From: Natronomonas pharaonis DSM 2160
GTDB lineage: Archaea; Halobacteriota; Halobacteria; Halobacteriales; Haloarculaceae
Assembly: GCF_000026045.1 (NCBI RefSeq)
Contig: NC_007426.1
Coordinates: 1,922,001 to 1,986,000, forward strand
Direction of reading: 5' to 3'
DNA: 64,000 bases
The notes beneath the pieces were generated by a model. The model searched no databases and had not been told where the DNA came from. It saw nothing but the letters and a program-made list of their open reading frames with translations. The translations under genes and the position numbers were made by a program. This document shows, in pieces, positions 48,513 through 57,481 of this stretch (positions within the stretch are counted from its first letter, which is position 1; every line of letters begins with the position of its first letter).

Positions 48513-50273
48513 ATGAGCGACGAAGACGACCTCCGCGACGAGGTGTGCCGCCTGCGCGAGGAGGTCGACGCCCTCCACCGTCGACTCGATAGTATAGAAG
48601 CGGCCGAGCAGCCACAGGATGAGGGGTCGCCACCGGACGCGGAACCGCCGGCTGACAACCGCGAGCCGACGGGAAAAGCAGCCGAGGGCGGCGCAGCCAG
48701 CGACCCCGCCAGCGAGGACGGTCGCGACTGGGAACTCCGAGTCGGCGTCCGCTGGCTTGGTGTCGCCGGCGCGGTCGCGCTCGTGGTCGGCGTCGTCTTC
48801 TTTGTCCGGCTTGCCATCGAACTCGGCTGGCTCGGCTATCTCGGTCGCGTCGCCGCCGGCGTCGTCGGCGGTGGCGTGCTGTTTTTCGGTGGCCGCTACG
48901 CCGCCGAAACGCAAGGCTACGACCGCTGGGGAACCATCGCTGCCGGGGCCGGCGTCGCGGCCGCATACTTCAGCCTCTATGCCGCCTATGGCCTTGAGGC
49001 CTACCGCGAGGCTATCGGAACGCCGCTGTGGGCGACTATCGCCGGGCTAACCGTACTCGTCGCCGCCGTCGCAGCCGTCTCGGTCCACGACGGCCGGCCG
49101 GCTATCGGCGGCGAGGCGTTCCTGCTTGGATATCTGACCGCCGCCATCGGCACCGAAGCGGTGACAGTCGTGCTGACCCCGGTGTACCTGCTTTTCGTCA
49201 CCGCCTGTCTGGTCACCGTCTCGGCCGTCCGGCCGTGGCGACGGACAGCCGTCGCCGGCGTAGTGGCCTGCCACGTCGCGGCGTGGGCGTGGGTCATCGA
49301 GGCTGTCCCGCCGCCGTGGATGGTTGTCACCGTCGGCGCGGCGGTCTTTTTGCTGTATCTCGCCGTCGGGACGCTACTGCGGCGGCCGGTGGTGCCGGTG
49401 CTCGGGAGCGCGTGGCTCACGTTGGCCGCGCTAACAGTTGGAAACGCTGTGCTCGCCGCGCTGCTTTTGGATGCGGCGTTGTCAGAACTGACCGTTCCCG
49501 GGGGTATCGATGTCGGCGGGGCCGGCGCTGTCGCCGTTGCCGGGGCACTTGTCGGCTTCTACGTCCTCACCGACCGAACGCCGCTCCGGCGTGACAGGGC
49601 AGCCGCGCTGGTCGCTATACCGCTTTTTGCGGTCGGGGTCGGCCAACTCGCGGGGGTATTCGGCGCGACGGCCGCGGCGCTCGTGGTCGCCTGTGCCGGC
49701 GTCTGGCTCTCGGTTGTCGAAGACGAACCCGCGTTCAGATTCGGCAGTCACCTGCTTGCGGCCGGGGTCGTGATGAAGTTGCTAGTCGTCGACGCGACGG
49801 AGCTACAGCCGGGCGATAGCGGCGATATCGTCGGCAGCCTCACCGGACGACCGGCGGCTTTCGCTGCCGCAGTCGGCGTCTTTTATTTGCTGGCGTGGAC
49901 ACTCAGCCGGCTCGACCTGCACAGCGCCGAACGGGACGAGCGAGCGACCATCGCCGGGGGATACGCCGTGGCGGCAACTGCGCTCGCCGTCATCGGCATT
50001 GCGCTGGAGCTGTCCGGCGTCGGCGTCTCCGTCGCGTGGACGCTTTTTGCCTTCGCGCTGCTTGCGGTCGGCTTCGTCGCGGCCGTCCGCGGCGTTCGAC
50101 TGCTCGGCATCGCTGTCTTCGCGCTGGCGACGGTGAAGGTCTTCCTCTACGACACCCGCGACCTCGATGCGCTCCCACGGACACTGTCGTTTCTCGCGCT
50201 GGGCGTGGTGCTGCTCGCGGCGTCCTACGTCTACGCGCGGTCACAGGACATCGACATCGGGCTCGCCGACTGA
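48513..50273 (+). CDS. DUF2339-type multi-pass membrane protein
   Basis: The 586-residue protein has an N-terminal coiled-coil (DLRDEVCRLREEVDALHRRLDSIE) and an acidic linker. More than 15 hydrophobic segments follow. LRVGVRWLGVAGAVALVVGVVFFVR and GGGVLFFGGRYAAETQGYDRW fit the predicted membrane proteins of the DUF2339 group. The end ALATVKVFLYDTRDLDALPRTLSFLALG is also typical. Function is unknown. I start at 48513, where a TATA-like ACTTTTGTT lies about 28 bases upstream, rather than 31 codons earlier. Confidence 0.85.
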   Translation: MSDEDDLRDEVCRLREEVDALHRRLDSIEAAEQPQDEGSPPDAEPPADNREPTGKAAEGGAASDPASEDGRDWELRVGVRWLGVAGAVALVVGVVFFVRLAIELGWLGYLGRVAAGVVGGGVLFFGGRYAAETQGYDRWGTIAAGAGVAAAYFSLYAAYGLEAYREAIGTPLWATIAGLTVLVAAVAAVSVHDGRPAIGGEAFLLGYLTAAIGTEAVTVVLTPVYLLFVTACLVTVSAVRPWRRTAVAGVVACHVAAWAWVIEAVPPPWMVVTVGAAVFLLYLAVGTLLRRPVVPVLGSAWLTLAALTVGNAVLAALLLDAALSELTVPGGIDVGGAGAVAVAGALVGFYVLTDRTPLRRDRAAALVAIPLFAVGVGQLAGVFGATAAALVVACAGVWLSVVEDEPAFRFGSHLLAAGVVMKLLVVDATELQPGDSGDIVGSLTGRPAAFAAAVGVFYLLAWTLSRLDLHSAERDERATIAGGYAVAATALAVIGIALELSGVGVSVAWTLFAFALLAVGFVAAVRGVRLLGIAVFALATVKVFLYDTRDLDALPRTLSFLALGVVLLAASYVYARSQDIDIGLAD

Positions 50274-50332
50274 GACACCGGCTGCTCTCGACGACGCGGC
50301 TCCGAAGAAAAATCGGTGGTGTGACGTACGGC

Positions 50333-50938
50333 TTACTGCTGAGTCGCCTTCTCGTACTGCTCTGCGACGTTGTCCCAGTCGACGACCTCGAAGAAGCCGT
50401 CGATGAACTCGCCGCGGTCGGGGCCGTAGTCGTAGTAGTAGGAGTGCTCCCAGACGTCGAGCGCCAGAATGGGGTGGCTACCCCACAGCGCGCCCTGGTC
50501 GTGCTTGTCGACGACGAGGTTGCGCAGCTGGTCAGCGACAGGGTCGTAGACCAAAAGCGCCCAGCCGCCGGCGGCACCGGCAGCGGCCTTGAACTCGCCT
50601 TTCCAGCCTTCGTAGGAGCCGAAGTCCTCCTCGATGCGGTCGGCGAGGTCACCGGACGGCTCGCCGCCGCCGTTGGGGTCCATGTTCTCCCAGAAGAGCG
50701 TGTGGAGATAGTGGCCGCTACCGTTGTGCGTTACGTTACGAATGGCGGCAGCGGAGCCACCGAACTCGCCCGCCTCGCGGTTCTCGGCGAGCGTCTCCTC
50801 GGCGGATTCGAGGCCGTTGACATACCCTTGGTGATGGGTGTCGTGATGCCACGTCACGACCTGCTCGGAGATGGACGGTTCGAGGGCGTCGTAGTCGTAG
50901 GGAAGCGGCGGCAGTTCGGGGTTTGAGTGCTCGGGCAT
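50333..50938 (-). CDS. sod: Superoxide dismutase (Mn/Fe family)
   Basis: The 201-residue enzyme dismutes superoxide. The metal ligands are in VVTWHHDTHHQGYV (first His near residue 31), GSGHYLHTLFWENM (near 79), and LDVWEHSYYYDY (Asp and His near 163-167). The family's GSHPILALDVWEH ending is intact. The length is typical. The leader has a clear Shine-Dalgarno-like TGGAGGA about 10 bases before the ATG, unlike most genes here. The promoter region holds a perfect 10-bp inverted repeat. Confidence 0.96.
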   Translation of the reverse strand: MPEHSNPELPPLPYDYDALEPSISEQVVTWHHDTHHQGYVNGLESAEETLAENREAGEFGGSAAAIRNVTHNGSGHYLHTLFWENMDPNGGGEPSGDLADRIEEDFGSYEGWKGEFKAAAGAAGGWALLVYDPVADQLRNLVVDKHDQGALWGSHPILALDVWEHSYYYDYGPDRGEFIDGFFEVVDWDNVAEQYEKATQQ

Positions 50939-50977
50939 TTATATCGTCCTCCAGTTGTACTCCTCGCCCGCATCGCT

Positions 50978-51014
50978 GTTAAATCTTCAGTGATAGACCG
51001 TACCAAGATTTAAC
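50978..51014. promoter_or_regulatory. 10-bp perfect inverted repeat over the sod promoter
   Basis: GTTAAATCTT (50978-50987) and AAGATTTAAC (51005-51014) are exact reverse complements with 17 bases between. The minus-strand copy nearest sod, AAGATTTAAC, also serves as its likely TATA element about 45 bases before the ATG. This is a candidate operator for redox control. Confidence 0.55.
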
Positions 51015-51071
51015 TGCGTCCGGTTACCTCACCTCGGAGGCGACGGCGCTAGCGGTATCAAAACCGGTTCC

Positions 51072-52460
51072 TCAATCGTCGCCGCGTGCCTGTTCGAACA
51101 TGTCGAGGGCCTGCTCGCGCCGCTGGCTGTGGTCGACGACCGGCTGGGGGTATTCCGGGGCCGCATTGGCGCGCTGTGTCGGCGACAGCTCGTGCCACGA
51201 GTGGATGACATCGGCCTCGACACCGGACAGCTCCGGGACGTACTCGCGGATGTATTCTGCGTCGGGGTCGTAGCGCTCTCCCTGTGTCATCGGGTTGAAG
51301 ATGCGGAAATACGGCTGGGCGTCGGTTCCCGTCGAGGCGGCCCACTGCCAGCCGCCGTTGTCGTTTGCGGTGTCGTGGTCGACAAGCCGGTCGCGGAAGT
51401 GGGCGTAGCCGTGCCGCCAGTCGATGAGCAGGTCCTTCGTCAGGAAGGAAGCGACAATCATCCGGACGCGGTTGTGCATGTACGCCTCCGCCTGAAGCTG
51501 GCGCATGCCGGCATCGACTATCGGGTAGCCCGTCTCACCGCGCTTCCACGCCGCGAGCAGTTCGGGGTCGTCCTCCCAGTCGATGTCGTGTTCGTAGCGC
51601 TTGTAGTTCTCCGTGACGACCTCGGGGTTGAACGCGAGCACGTGGGTGTAGAACTCCCGCCACGCCAGCTGTGAGCGGAACTCGGCGGCCGACTCCCGCT
51701 CGGAATCAGTCTCGGCGGCCGCAATCGCTTCCCGAACCTGCTTGTCGACCGCTCGAATGCCGATAGTGCCGAACTTCAGGTCCGCCGAGAGCCGCGAGGT
51801 ACACTCCGTGGCAGGGTAGTCGCGGGCCTCCTCGTAGCGGTAGATGTCGTCTTCGAGAAACGCCGCAAGCCGCCCGCGGGCCGGGGCAGTGCCCGCCTTC
51901 GGAAGCTCCGCTGTCGGCTCGTCGAACCCGAGGTCGGCGAGTGTCGGCAGCGTCGTCTCATCGGTCGCGTCGGCGAGCGCTGGAACCGGATAGGGGTCGT
52001 CCTTCTCGCGGTCGCGCCACTTCTTCCAGAAGTAGCTGTACACCGAGTAGGGGTCGCCGGCGTTCGTCGTGATAGTTCCGGGCGGGTGGCAGATGGCGTC
52101 GTGGAACCGCTGGGGCGTGACACCGACTTCGTCGAGCACGTCGGCGACGCGGTCGTCGCGGTCGGCGGCCAGCCCGGAGTAATCACGGTTCCACGAGACG
52201 ACGTCTACACCGAGGTCATCAGCGAGCGCCGACAGCACATTGGCAGGGTCGCCGCGACGGATGAAAAGCTCCGAGCCACGGTCCCGGTAGGCTGCCCGAA
52301 GTGACGATAGCGCATCGAGCAAAAAGGCGACTCGCGGGGGGGCGGCGTGGTCAAGAACCGCTTCGTCGAAGACGAACAGCCCGACGGGGCGGCCGGGAGC
52401 GTCGGCAAGCCCGCGGTTATCGGCCACCCGGAGGTCCCGACGGTGCCAGTGAATTCGCAT
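51072..52460 (-). CDS. phr: Deoxyribodipyrimidine photolyase (class I)
   Basis: This 462-residue flavoprotein repairs cyclobutane pyrimidine dimers with light. The antenna domain starts MRIHWHRRDLRVADNRGL. The FAD core includes TSRLSADLKFGTIGIR near 224, the WREFYTHVLAFNP tryptophan/glutamate segment near 270, and YPIVDAGMRQLQAEAYMHNRVRMIVASFLTKDL near 313-345. The end has WQWAASTGTDAQPYFRIFNP. It differs in family from the iron-sulfur photolyase at 2900-4435, so the cell has two types of photorepair. Confidence 0.95.
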   Translation of the reverse strand: MRIHWHRRDLRVADNRGLADAPGRPVGLFVFDEAVLDHAAPPRVAFLLDALSSLRAAYRDRGSELFIRRGDPANVLSALADDLGVDVVSWNRDYSGLAADRDDRVADVLDEVGVTPQRFHDAICHPPGTITTNAGDPYSVYSYFWKKWRDREKDDPYPVPALADATDETTLPTLADLGFDEPTAELPKAGTAPARGRLAAFLEDDIYRYEEARDYPATECTSRLSADLKFGTIGIRAVDKQVREAIAAAETDSERESAAEFRSQLAWREFYTHVLAFNPEVVTENYKRYEHDIDWEDDPELLAAWKRGETGYPIVDAGMRQLQAEAYMHNRVRMIVASFLTKDLLIDWRHGYAHFRDRLVDHDTANDNGGWQWAASTGTDAQPYFRIFNPMTQGERYDPDAEYIREYVPELSGVEADVIHSWHELSPTQRANAAPEYPQPVVDHSQRREQALDMFEQARGDD

Positions 52461-52553
52461 TGATGGAACCGACGCCCTCCGGCCTCCTAAAATCCCGCAT
52501 TCGGGGGACAGGCTGCCGGAACGGCCGGCAGTCTTCGTGCGGCGACTCGCGTG

Positions 52554-53489
52554 TCAGCGATGTGCGTCGAGCAGGTCGTAGCTGCGTTCCCACTCGTAGT
52601 CGTCCTCGTGGTACTGTTCGGCCAGCGGCCGCTCGGGCATCTCGCCGACAGCCCGCTTTTCCTCGCCGTACGACAGCCGGTCGTCGTCGTGGTAGAACCG
52701 ACCGGTCAGCACCTCGCCCTCGTAGAGGGCCGACTCCGCCTCGTACATCATCTCCGATGCCTCGCGTCGGTCGGTGTGGTCGAAGCCGTACTCGTCGCTT
52801 TGCTGGACATCGATATACGGGACGTACTGCTTTGCGTCCTTGTTCCACGTCGGACACTGCGTGAGGAAATCGATATGGGAGAACCCGTTGTGTTCGATGG
52901 CCTCGACGAGAATCTCCTGTGCCTGATTGGGATTGACCGCCGCCGTCCGCGAGACGTAGGAGGCACCGCTTGTGAGCCCCATCGACAGCGGTCGGATGGG
53001 GTCTTTCGCCGAGCCGTGCGGTTGGGTCTTCGATTTGTGACCCTTCGGGCTCGTTGGTGAGGTCTGGCCCTTCGTCAGCCCGAATATCTCGTTGTTGAAG
53101 ACGATGTAGGTGATGTCGTGGTTCTCCCGGGCCGTGTGGGCAAAGTGGTTGCCGCCGATGCCGTAGCCGTCGCCGTCGCCGCCCGCGGCGATGACCTCAA
53201 GGTCGGGGTTGGCAAGCTTGGCCGCGCGAGCGATGGGCAGCGCCCGGCCGTGGAGTGTGTGAAATCCATAGCTCTCGAAGTAGCTGCTGAGCTTGCCCGA
53301 ACAGCCGATGCCGGTGACGAGCAGCACTTCCTCGGGGTTCTTGCCGAGTTCGGCCATCGCACCTTTCAGTGCCTTCAGCACCGCGAAGTCGCCACAGCCG
53401 GGACACCACGTGGCCTGTGGCTCGATGCCGGGCGTGAAGTCGTCTCGCTCTACGTCCTCGCTGTCGTCGATTGCGTTGAATGCGCTCAT
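52554..53489 (-). CDS. porB: 2-oxoacid:ferredoxin oxidoreductase beta subunit (pyruvate synthase type)
   Basis: This is the thiamine-diphosphate-binding subunit, which decarboxylates a 2-oxoacid with CoA and ferredoxin. The 311 residues contain WCPGCGDFAVLKAL near residue 28, TGIGCSGKL near 59, and the ThDP motif AAGGDGDGYGIGGNH near 102. YIVFNNEIFGLTKGQTSPT near 127 and the THIDFLTQCPTWN-like end also match. The lengths of this pair (311 and 629) fit Halobacterium PorB/PorA better than KorB/KorA. The specificity call rests on that comparison from memory. It follows porA by two bases. Confidence 0.85.
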   Translation of the reverse strand: MSAFNAIDDSEDVERDDFTPGIEPQATWCPGCGDFAVLKALKGAMAELGKNPEEVLLVTGIGCSGKLSSYFESYGFHTLHGRALPIARAAKLANPDLEVIAAGGDGDGYGIGGNHFAHTARENHDITYIVFNNEIFGLTKGQTSPTSPKGHKSKTQPHGSAKDPIRPLSMGLTSGASYVSRTAAVNPNQAQEILVEAIEHNGFSHIDFLTQCPTWNKDAKQYVPYIDVQQSDEYGFDHTDRREASEMMYEAESALYEGEVLTGRFYHDDDRLSYGEEKRAVGEMPERPLAEQYHEDDYEWERSYDLLDAHR

Positions 53490-53491
53490 TG

Positions 53492-55381
53492 TCAGTCACC
53501 TGCCGCGGGAACAAAGCGGGTCGTCGGCGCGGGGTCTTCGTCCTCGATGGCGCTTTCGAACCCGTCGACGACCTCCTGTGGTTCGAAGGGGTTGCCGTTG
53601 TACTTCAGGAGACTATGCAGCTTCGGCCCGAACCGGCCGAGCTCCTTCTGGATGAGCCCCCGGAGCTGTGCGGAGGCGGTCATCTCGACGACCACAGCCT
53701 CCTCGACTGACTCGATGAACGTCTCGATTTCGGCCTCGGGGAACGGCATCAAATCGGAGATGCTGACGGCCCGGACGCTGTGGCCGGCGTCATTGAGCCG
53801 GGTGACAGCCTCTCTGACTGTTCCCTGCTGGCTGCCGAAGGTGATGAGGCCGTACTCCGCCTCGTCGGGGCCGTAGTAGGTCTGGTGGCTCGAATCGGCC
53901 GCATCGAGTTCCTCGCGGATGGCGTCGAGCTTTCCGAGCCGGCGTTCGAGCTGTGCGACCCGGTTTTCTGGGCTTTCGCTGATATGGCCCTGCTCGGTGT
54001 GTTCGTTGCCGGTCGCGAGGAAGCGACCGCCCGTCTGGCCGGGCAGCGACCGCGGCGAGACGCCACGGTCGTTGTCCGGGTCGTGCTGGAAGCGGTTGAA
54101 CTTCCCGGAGGCGTGGTGGGCCGCCTCGGCGATTTCCGCTTCGGTGAGCGTCGCCCCGAGGTCGGCGTCCGGTTCGCGGTCGAAGAAGGACTCGTCGACG
54201 TTGCGCAGTTCGCCGGAGAGCTTCTGGTCGTAGAGGACGATGGCCGGCAGGTGGTACTCGTACGCGAGTTCGAAGGCCGCCCGCGTCTGCTCGTAGGCTT
54301 CACGGACGTTGCCGGGGGCGAAAACGACCCGGCAGGAGTCGCCCTGGCTCGTGTACAAAACGTGTTCGAGGTCGCTTTGCTCGGGCTTTGTCGGCATCCC
54401 GGTCGAGGGGCCGGCACGGGTTGCCTCGACGAGGACGAGCGGCGTCTCGGTCATCTCGGCCAGTCCCAGCGGCTCGCTCATCAGAGCGAAGCCACCGCCA
54501 CTGCTGCCGGACATCGCTTTGACACCGGCATGGGAGGCACCGAGCGCGAGCGCGGCGGCGGCGATTTCGTCTTCGACCTGTTCGGAGATGCCGCCGACTT
54601 CCGGGAGGTGCTGGCTCATCAGGGTAAAGACCTCCGTCCACGGCGTCATCGGATAGCCGGCGATGAACCGGCAGCCGGCATCGAGCGCGCCGTAGGTGAT
54701 GGCGTTGCTTCCCGACAGCAGCACCTGCTGTTCGTCGTGGCTGCCGGTCGGTATCCGGAGGTCGTGGGTGTGTTCCATCTCGGCGACCTCCTCGTAGGCG
54801 GTCTCAAGGATGTCGAGGTTCGTTTCCAAAACCTCACCGGACATCGCATCGGCCATCAGGTCCTCAACGTGTTCGAGGTCGTACTCAAGCAGGGCGGCAG
54901 TCGCGCCGACGCCGGCCGTGTTTCGCATGACCTCGCGGCCGACATCGCGGGCGAGGCCGCGGAGGTCGAGCGGGTAGACGTGCCAGTCGTTTGCCTCGAC
55001 CCGGGCCTCGAAATCCTCGATGTCGTCGATGTCGACAAGGCCTTCATCGTAGACGATGATGCCCCCCTCGCGGAGGTCATCGAGGTTCTCTTCGAGCGGC
55101 TTTACCTCTTCGTCGCCGTAGTAGGCTTCCTCTTGGGGGTTCCGGGCGAAGGAGTCGCCCAGCGCCAAGAGGAAGTTATAGCCGTCGCCGCGGGAGGAAA
55201 CTGGTTCGGGCGCGGCGCGAATCTCGACATACGTGTGGCCCCCTCGAATCCGTGAGGGGTAGTGTCTGTGTGTGAAGACGTTCAGTCCCGAGCGCATCAG
55301 GGCCTTCGCGAAGTTCTGGCTCGTCGAGTCGATTCCGTCGCCGGAACCCCCCGCGATTCGCCAGACGAGTTCCTCTGTCAT
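53492..55381 (-). CDS. porA: 2-oxoacid:ferredoxin oxidoreductase alpha subunit with fused gamma domain
   Basis: The 629-residue protein has the gamma domain at its N terminus (LVWRIAGGSGDGIDSTSQNFA, YPSRIRGGHTYVEIRA) and then the alpha region. LLSGSNAITYGALDAGCRFIAGYPMTPWT lies near 210-238, AMSGSSGGGFALMSEPLGLA near 285, and the C-terminal VTFGSQQGTVREAV-type core follows. Together with PorB it forms the halophilic enzyme that replaces the pyruvate or 2-oxoglutarate dehydrogenase complex. A TTTTAACA element about 50 bases upstream may be the TATA box. Confidence 0.88.
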   Translation of the reverse strand: MTEELVWRIAGGSGDGIDSTSQNFAKALMRSGLNVFTHRHYPSRIRGGHTYVEIRAAPEPVSSRGDGYNFLLALGDSFARNPQEEAYYGDEEVKPLEENLDDLREGGIIVYDEGLVDIDDIEDFEARVEANDWHVYPLDLRGLARDVGREVMRNTAGVGATAALLEYDLEHVEDLMADAMSGEVLETNLDILETAYEEVAEMEHTHDLRIPTGSHDEQQVLLSGSNAITYGALDAGCRFIAGYPMTPWTEVFTLMSQHLPEVGGISEQVEDEIAAAALALGASHAGVKAMSGSSGGGFALMSEPLGLAEMTETPLVLVEATRAGPSTGMPTKPEQSDLEHVLYTSQGDSCRVVFAPGNVREAYEQTRAAFELAYEYHLPAIVLYDQKLSGELRNVDESFFDREPDADLGATLTEAEIAEAAHHASGKFNRFQHDPDNDRGVSPRSLPGQTGGRFLATGNEHTEQGHISESPENRVAQLERRLGKLDAIREELDAADSSHQTYYGPDEAEYGLITFGSQQGTVREAVTRLNDAGHSVRAVSISDLMPFPEAEIETFIESVEEAVVVEMTASAQLRGLIQKELGRFGPKLHSLLKYNGNPFEPQEVVDGFESAIEDEDPAPTTRFVPAAGD

Positions 55382-55560
55382 TGGGTATCACTGCGCCGGA
55401 CGGCGCACTGGGCGTAATTCGGCTCGCTATGTTAAAAGCGTTTGCGACCTATTGGCACGGATTAATAATGATATAGGTATATTAATCGTACAGCCCGACT
55501 GCGGTTTTCGTGGACAACCGGACGGGCTACCGATTCCGGTGGAAACGCCGCAGCCACAGG

Positions 55561-55568
55561 CTTATTAT
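55561..55568 (+). promoter_or_regulatory. TATA-like element for the DICT gene
   Basis: CTTATTAT is about 32 bases before the ATG at 55597 but only 14 before the ATG at 55579, so it favours the downstream start. A second AT-rich tract (GATATAGGTATATTAATC, about 55471-55488) lies farther upstream in the shared region with porA. Confidence 0.4.
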
Positions 55569-55596
55569 CCACAACATCATGGGTCTATTGAAGGGA

Positions 55597-56325
55597 ATGT
55601 CTCTTACCGAGCTCATCGCGGGGGTCGAAGACCACGAGAAGCGGCTGACGGTGTTTAACGCCGATTCAGACGCCGTTGCGGCCCTAAGCGAGCAGTTTCA
55701 TGACCGCAACGTCGATGTCGTCGGCGAGCACACGCCGAGCGGGCGACCGAAAACGTTCGCGGTCCTGTCCAGCGACGGGTCGTTCGTCACCGCGGCCGAT
55801 GTCGACAACATCCTCGAACCAACAACGACCGAGGAAACGGAGCCGGGCTTCGACGGCGAGGCCTACCAGCCCATCCTTGATCATCTCGACGAGACGATGT
55901 TTACCTCCTACGACATCGGACAGATGGTCGCCGCGTCACGCGAAATCGAAGACCGAGCGTGGCGGGTCGGGAAGGGAACGCTACACTCCGGCTTCCAAAA
56001 GCTGTCCATCCTGCAAGACCAGATGGACATCTACGAACAGTTGGCCGAAAAGAAACATCTCGAAGTCCACGCGTACGCCGTGCCGGACGCGGATGTCCCC
56101 GACCACGACAGCGACCTCACGATACACGTCGAGCGCAGCGACGAAATCGAGCGGTCGTGGTTTGTCGCCTACGACGGGGCGGGCGTCGACGTCAACAAGT
56201 GTGCGCTACTGGCCGAGGAGCGGGAGCCGCGGTCCTTCTATGGCTTCTGGACCTACGACCCGTCGACGGTCGACTGGATAATCGACCACCTCGATTCGAC
56301 CTACGGCCTCGTCGAATCGCAGTGA
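55597..56325 (+). CDS. DICT sensory-domain protein
   Basis: The 242-residue protein fits the DICT domain group of haloarchaea: MSLTELIAGVEDHEKRLTVFNAD at the start, a YDIGQMVAASREIEDRAWRVGKGTLHSGFQ segment near residue 107, and FYGFWTYDPSTVDWIIDHL near the end. DICT domains are thought to sense a ligand or light and often accompany two-component proteins. I choose the ATG at 55597 from the TATA position; 55579 would add six residues. It converges on the acyl-CoA dehydrogenase gene with one base between stops. Confidence 0.8.
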   Translation: MSLTELIAGVEDHEKRLTVFNADSDAVAALSEQFHDRNVDVVGEHTPSGRPKTFAVLSSDGSFVTAADVDNILEPTTTEETEPGFDGEAYQPILDHLDETMFTSYDIGQMVAASREIEDRAWRVGKGTLHSGFQKLSILQDQMDIYEQLAEKKHLEVHAYAVPDADVPDHDSDLTIHVERSDEIERSWFVAYDGAGVDVNKCALLAEEREPRSFYGFWTYDPSTVDWIIDHLDSTYGLVESQ

Positions 56326-56326
56326 G

Positions 56327-57481
56327 CTACCACGGCCCCTGTCCGTAGATGAGGTTCCGCTGTATCTCGTTTGCACCCTCGTAGATGACCGGAATCCGGA
56401 CATCCCGATAGACGCGTGAAATGCGGTTTTTCGTCAGCACCGACCGACCGCCGTGAAGCTGCATCCCTCGCTCGGCGCAATCGTTGGCGGTCTCGGTGGA
56501 TTTGACCTTCGCCATTGCTGCCCAGAAGCCAGCGTTGTCGTTTTCCTCAACGCGTGTGGCGGCCTGCCAGTTGAGGGTCCGCGCCGCCTGGAACTCGGTC
56601 ATCATGTCCGCGAGGATGTGCTGGACCTTCTGGAAGCCGGCGACATCGCGGCCGAACGCCGTGCGGTCGTGGACGAAGTCGGCGGTTTCCTCGATTGCCG
56701 CCGCTGCCAGCCCGAGACCGTGACCGCCGACGACGACCCGGCCGTGGTTGAAAAACTCAGCGAGCATGTAGAAGCCGGCCCCCTCGACGCCGATGAGGTG
56801 GTCTTCGGGAATCCGAGCGCCGTTCAGTTCGATGTGGGCCTGTTTGGACGCTCGGAAGCCCATCTTCTCGGGGATGTGCTCGGCATCGTAGCCGTCCGTG
56901 TCAGTTGGAACGACAAATAGCGAAAAGTTGCCGTACGGGTCGTCCGGGTTGTCGCCGGTGCGGGCATACAGCGTCACCCAGTCGGCTTCGACGCCGTTTC
57001 CGACCCAGTATTTCTCGCCATTGAGAACCCACTCGTCGCCGTCCTTCTCGGCCGTCGTTTCCATGCCGGTGAGGTCGGAGCCCGTATCCGGCTCGGAGAC
57101 AGCAAGCCCCGTGAGCTGGTCGTTTTCCGCCACGGGCCGGAGGAACGTCTCCTTCTGGTCGTCGCTGCCGTGGGTCTGGAGAATCTGTGCGCCGAAGCTC
57201 GCAAGCTGGAGCGTCAGCGCGATGCCGGCGTCGGCCCGGTAGAACTCCTCGGCCATCGCGAGAATCTCATGGAGGTCGAGTCCGCGGCCACCGTACTCCT
57301 CGCTGATGTCTTGGGCGACAAGCCCAGCGTCCATGCCGGCCTCCAGCACGTCCCACGGGTACTCGCCGGACTCGTAGTAGTCAGCGGCGTTGGGCGCGAT
57401 GTGCTCGGCGGCGAACTCCCGTGCCTCCTGTTTGATGTCGTGTGCGTGTTCGGGGACGACAGAATTATCTAACAGTTCCAT
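56327..57481 (-). CDS. Acyl-CoA dehydrogenase
   Basis: This 384-residue FAD enzyme oxidises acyl-CoA to the trans-2-enoyl form. LTGLAVSEPDTGSDLTGMETTAEKDGDEW near residues 128-156 is the FAD/substrate region. GFRASKQAHIELNGARIPEDHLIGVEG lies near 210, and the C-terminal CAERGMQLHGGRSVLTKNRISRVYRDVRIPVIYEGANEIQRNLI has the expected catalytic glutamate (YEG). Chain-length preference is not evident. It stands alone rather than in a fatty-acid operon. Confidence 0.94.
   Translation of the reverse strand: MELLDNSVVPEHAHDIKQEAREFAAEHIAPNAADYYESGEYPWDVLEAGMDAGLVAQDISEEYGGRGLDLHEILAMAEEFYRADAGIALTLQLASFGAQILQTHGSDDQKETFLRPVAENDQLTGLAVSEPDTGSDLTGMETTAEKDGDEWVLNGEKYWVGNGVEADWVTLYARTGDNPDDPYGNFSLFVVPTDTDGYDAEHIPEKMGFRASKQAHIELNGARIPEDHLIGVEGAGFYMLAEFFNHGRVVVGGHGLGLAAAAIEETADFVHDRTAFGRDVAGFQKVQHILADMMTEFQAARTLNWQAATRVEENDNAGFWAAMAKVKSTETANDCAERGMQLHGGRSVLTKNRISRVYRDVRIPVIYEGANEIQRNLIYGQGPW

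Noticed and set aside
53780-55255. A 491-codon open frame on the plus strand
   Set aside because: It is antisense to porA, whose domains are unmistakable, and the frame gives no family pattern.
52554-55381. Naming the oxidoreductase as 2-oxoglutarate-specific (KorAB)
   Set aside because: Subunit lengths (629 and 311 residues) fit PorAB of Halobacterium better. Specificity is still unproven.
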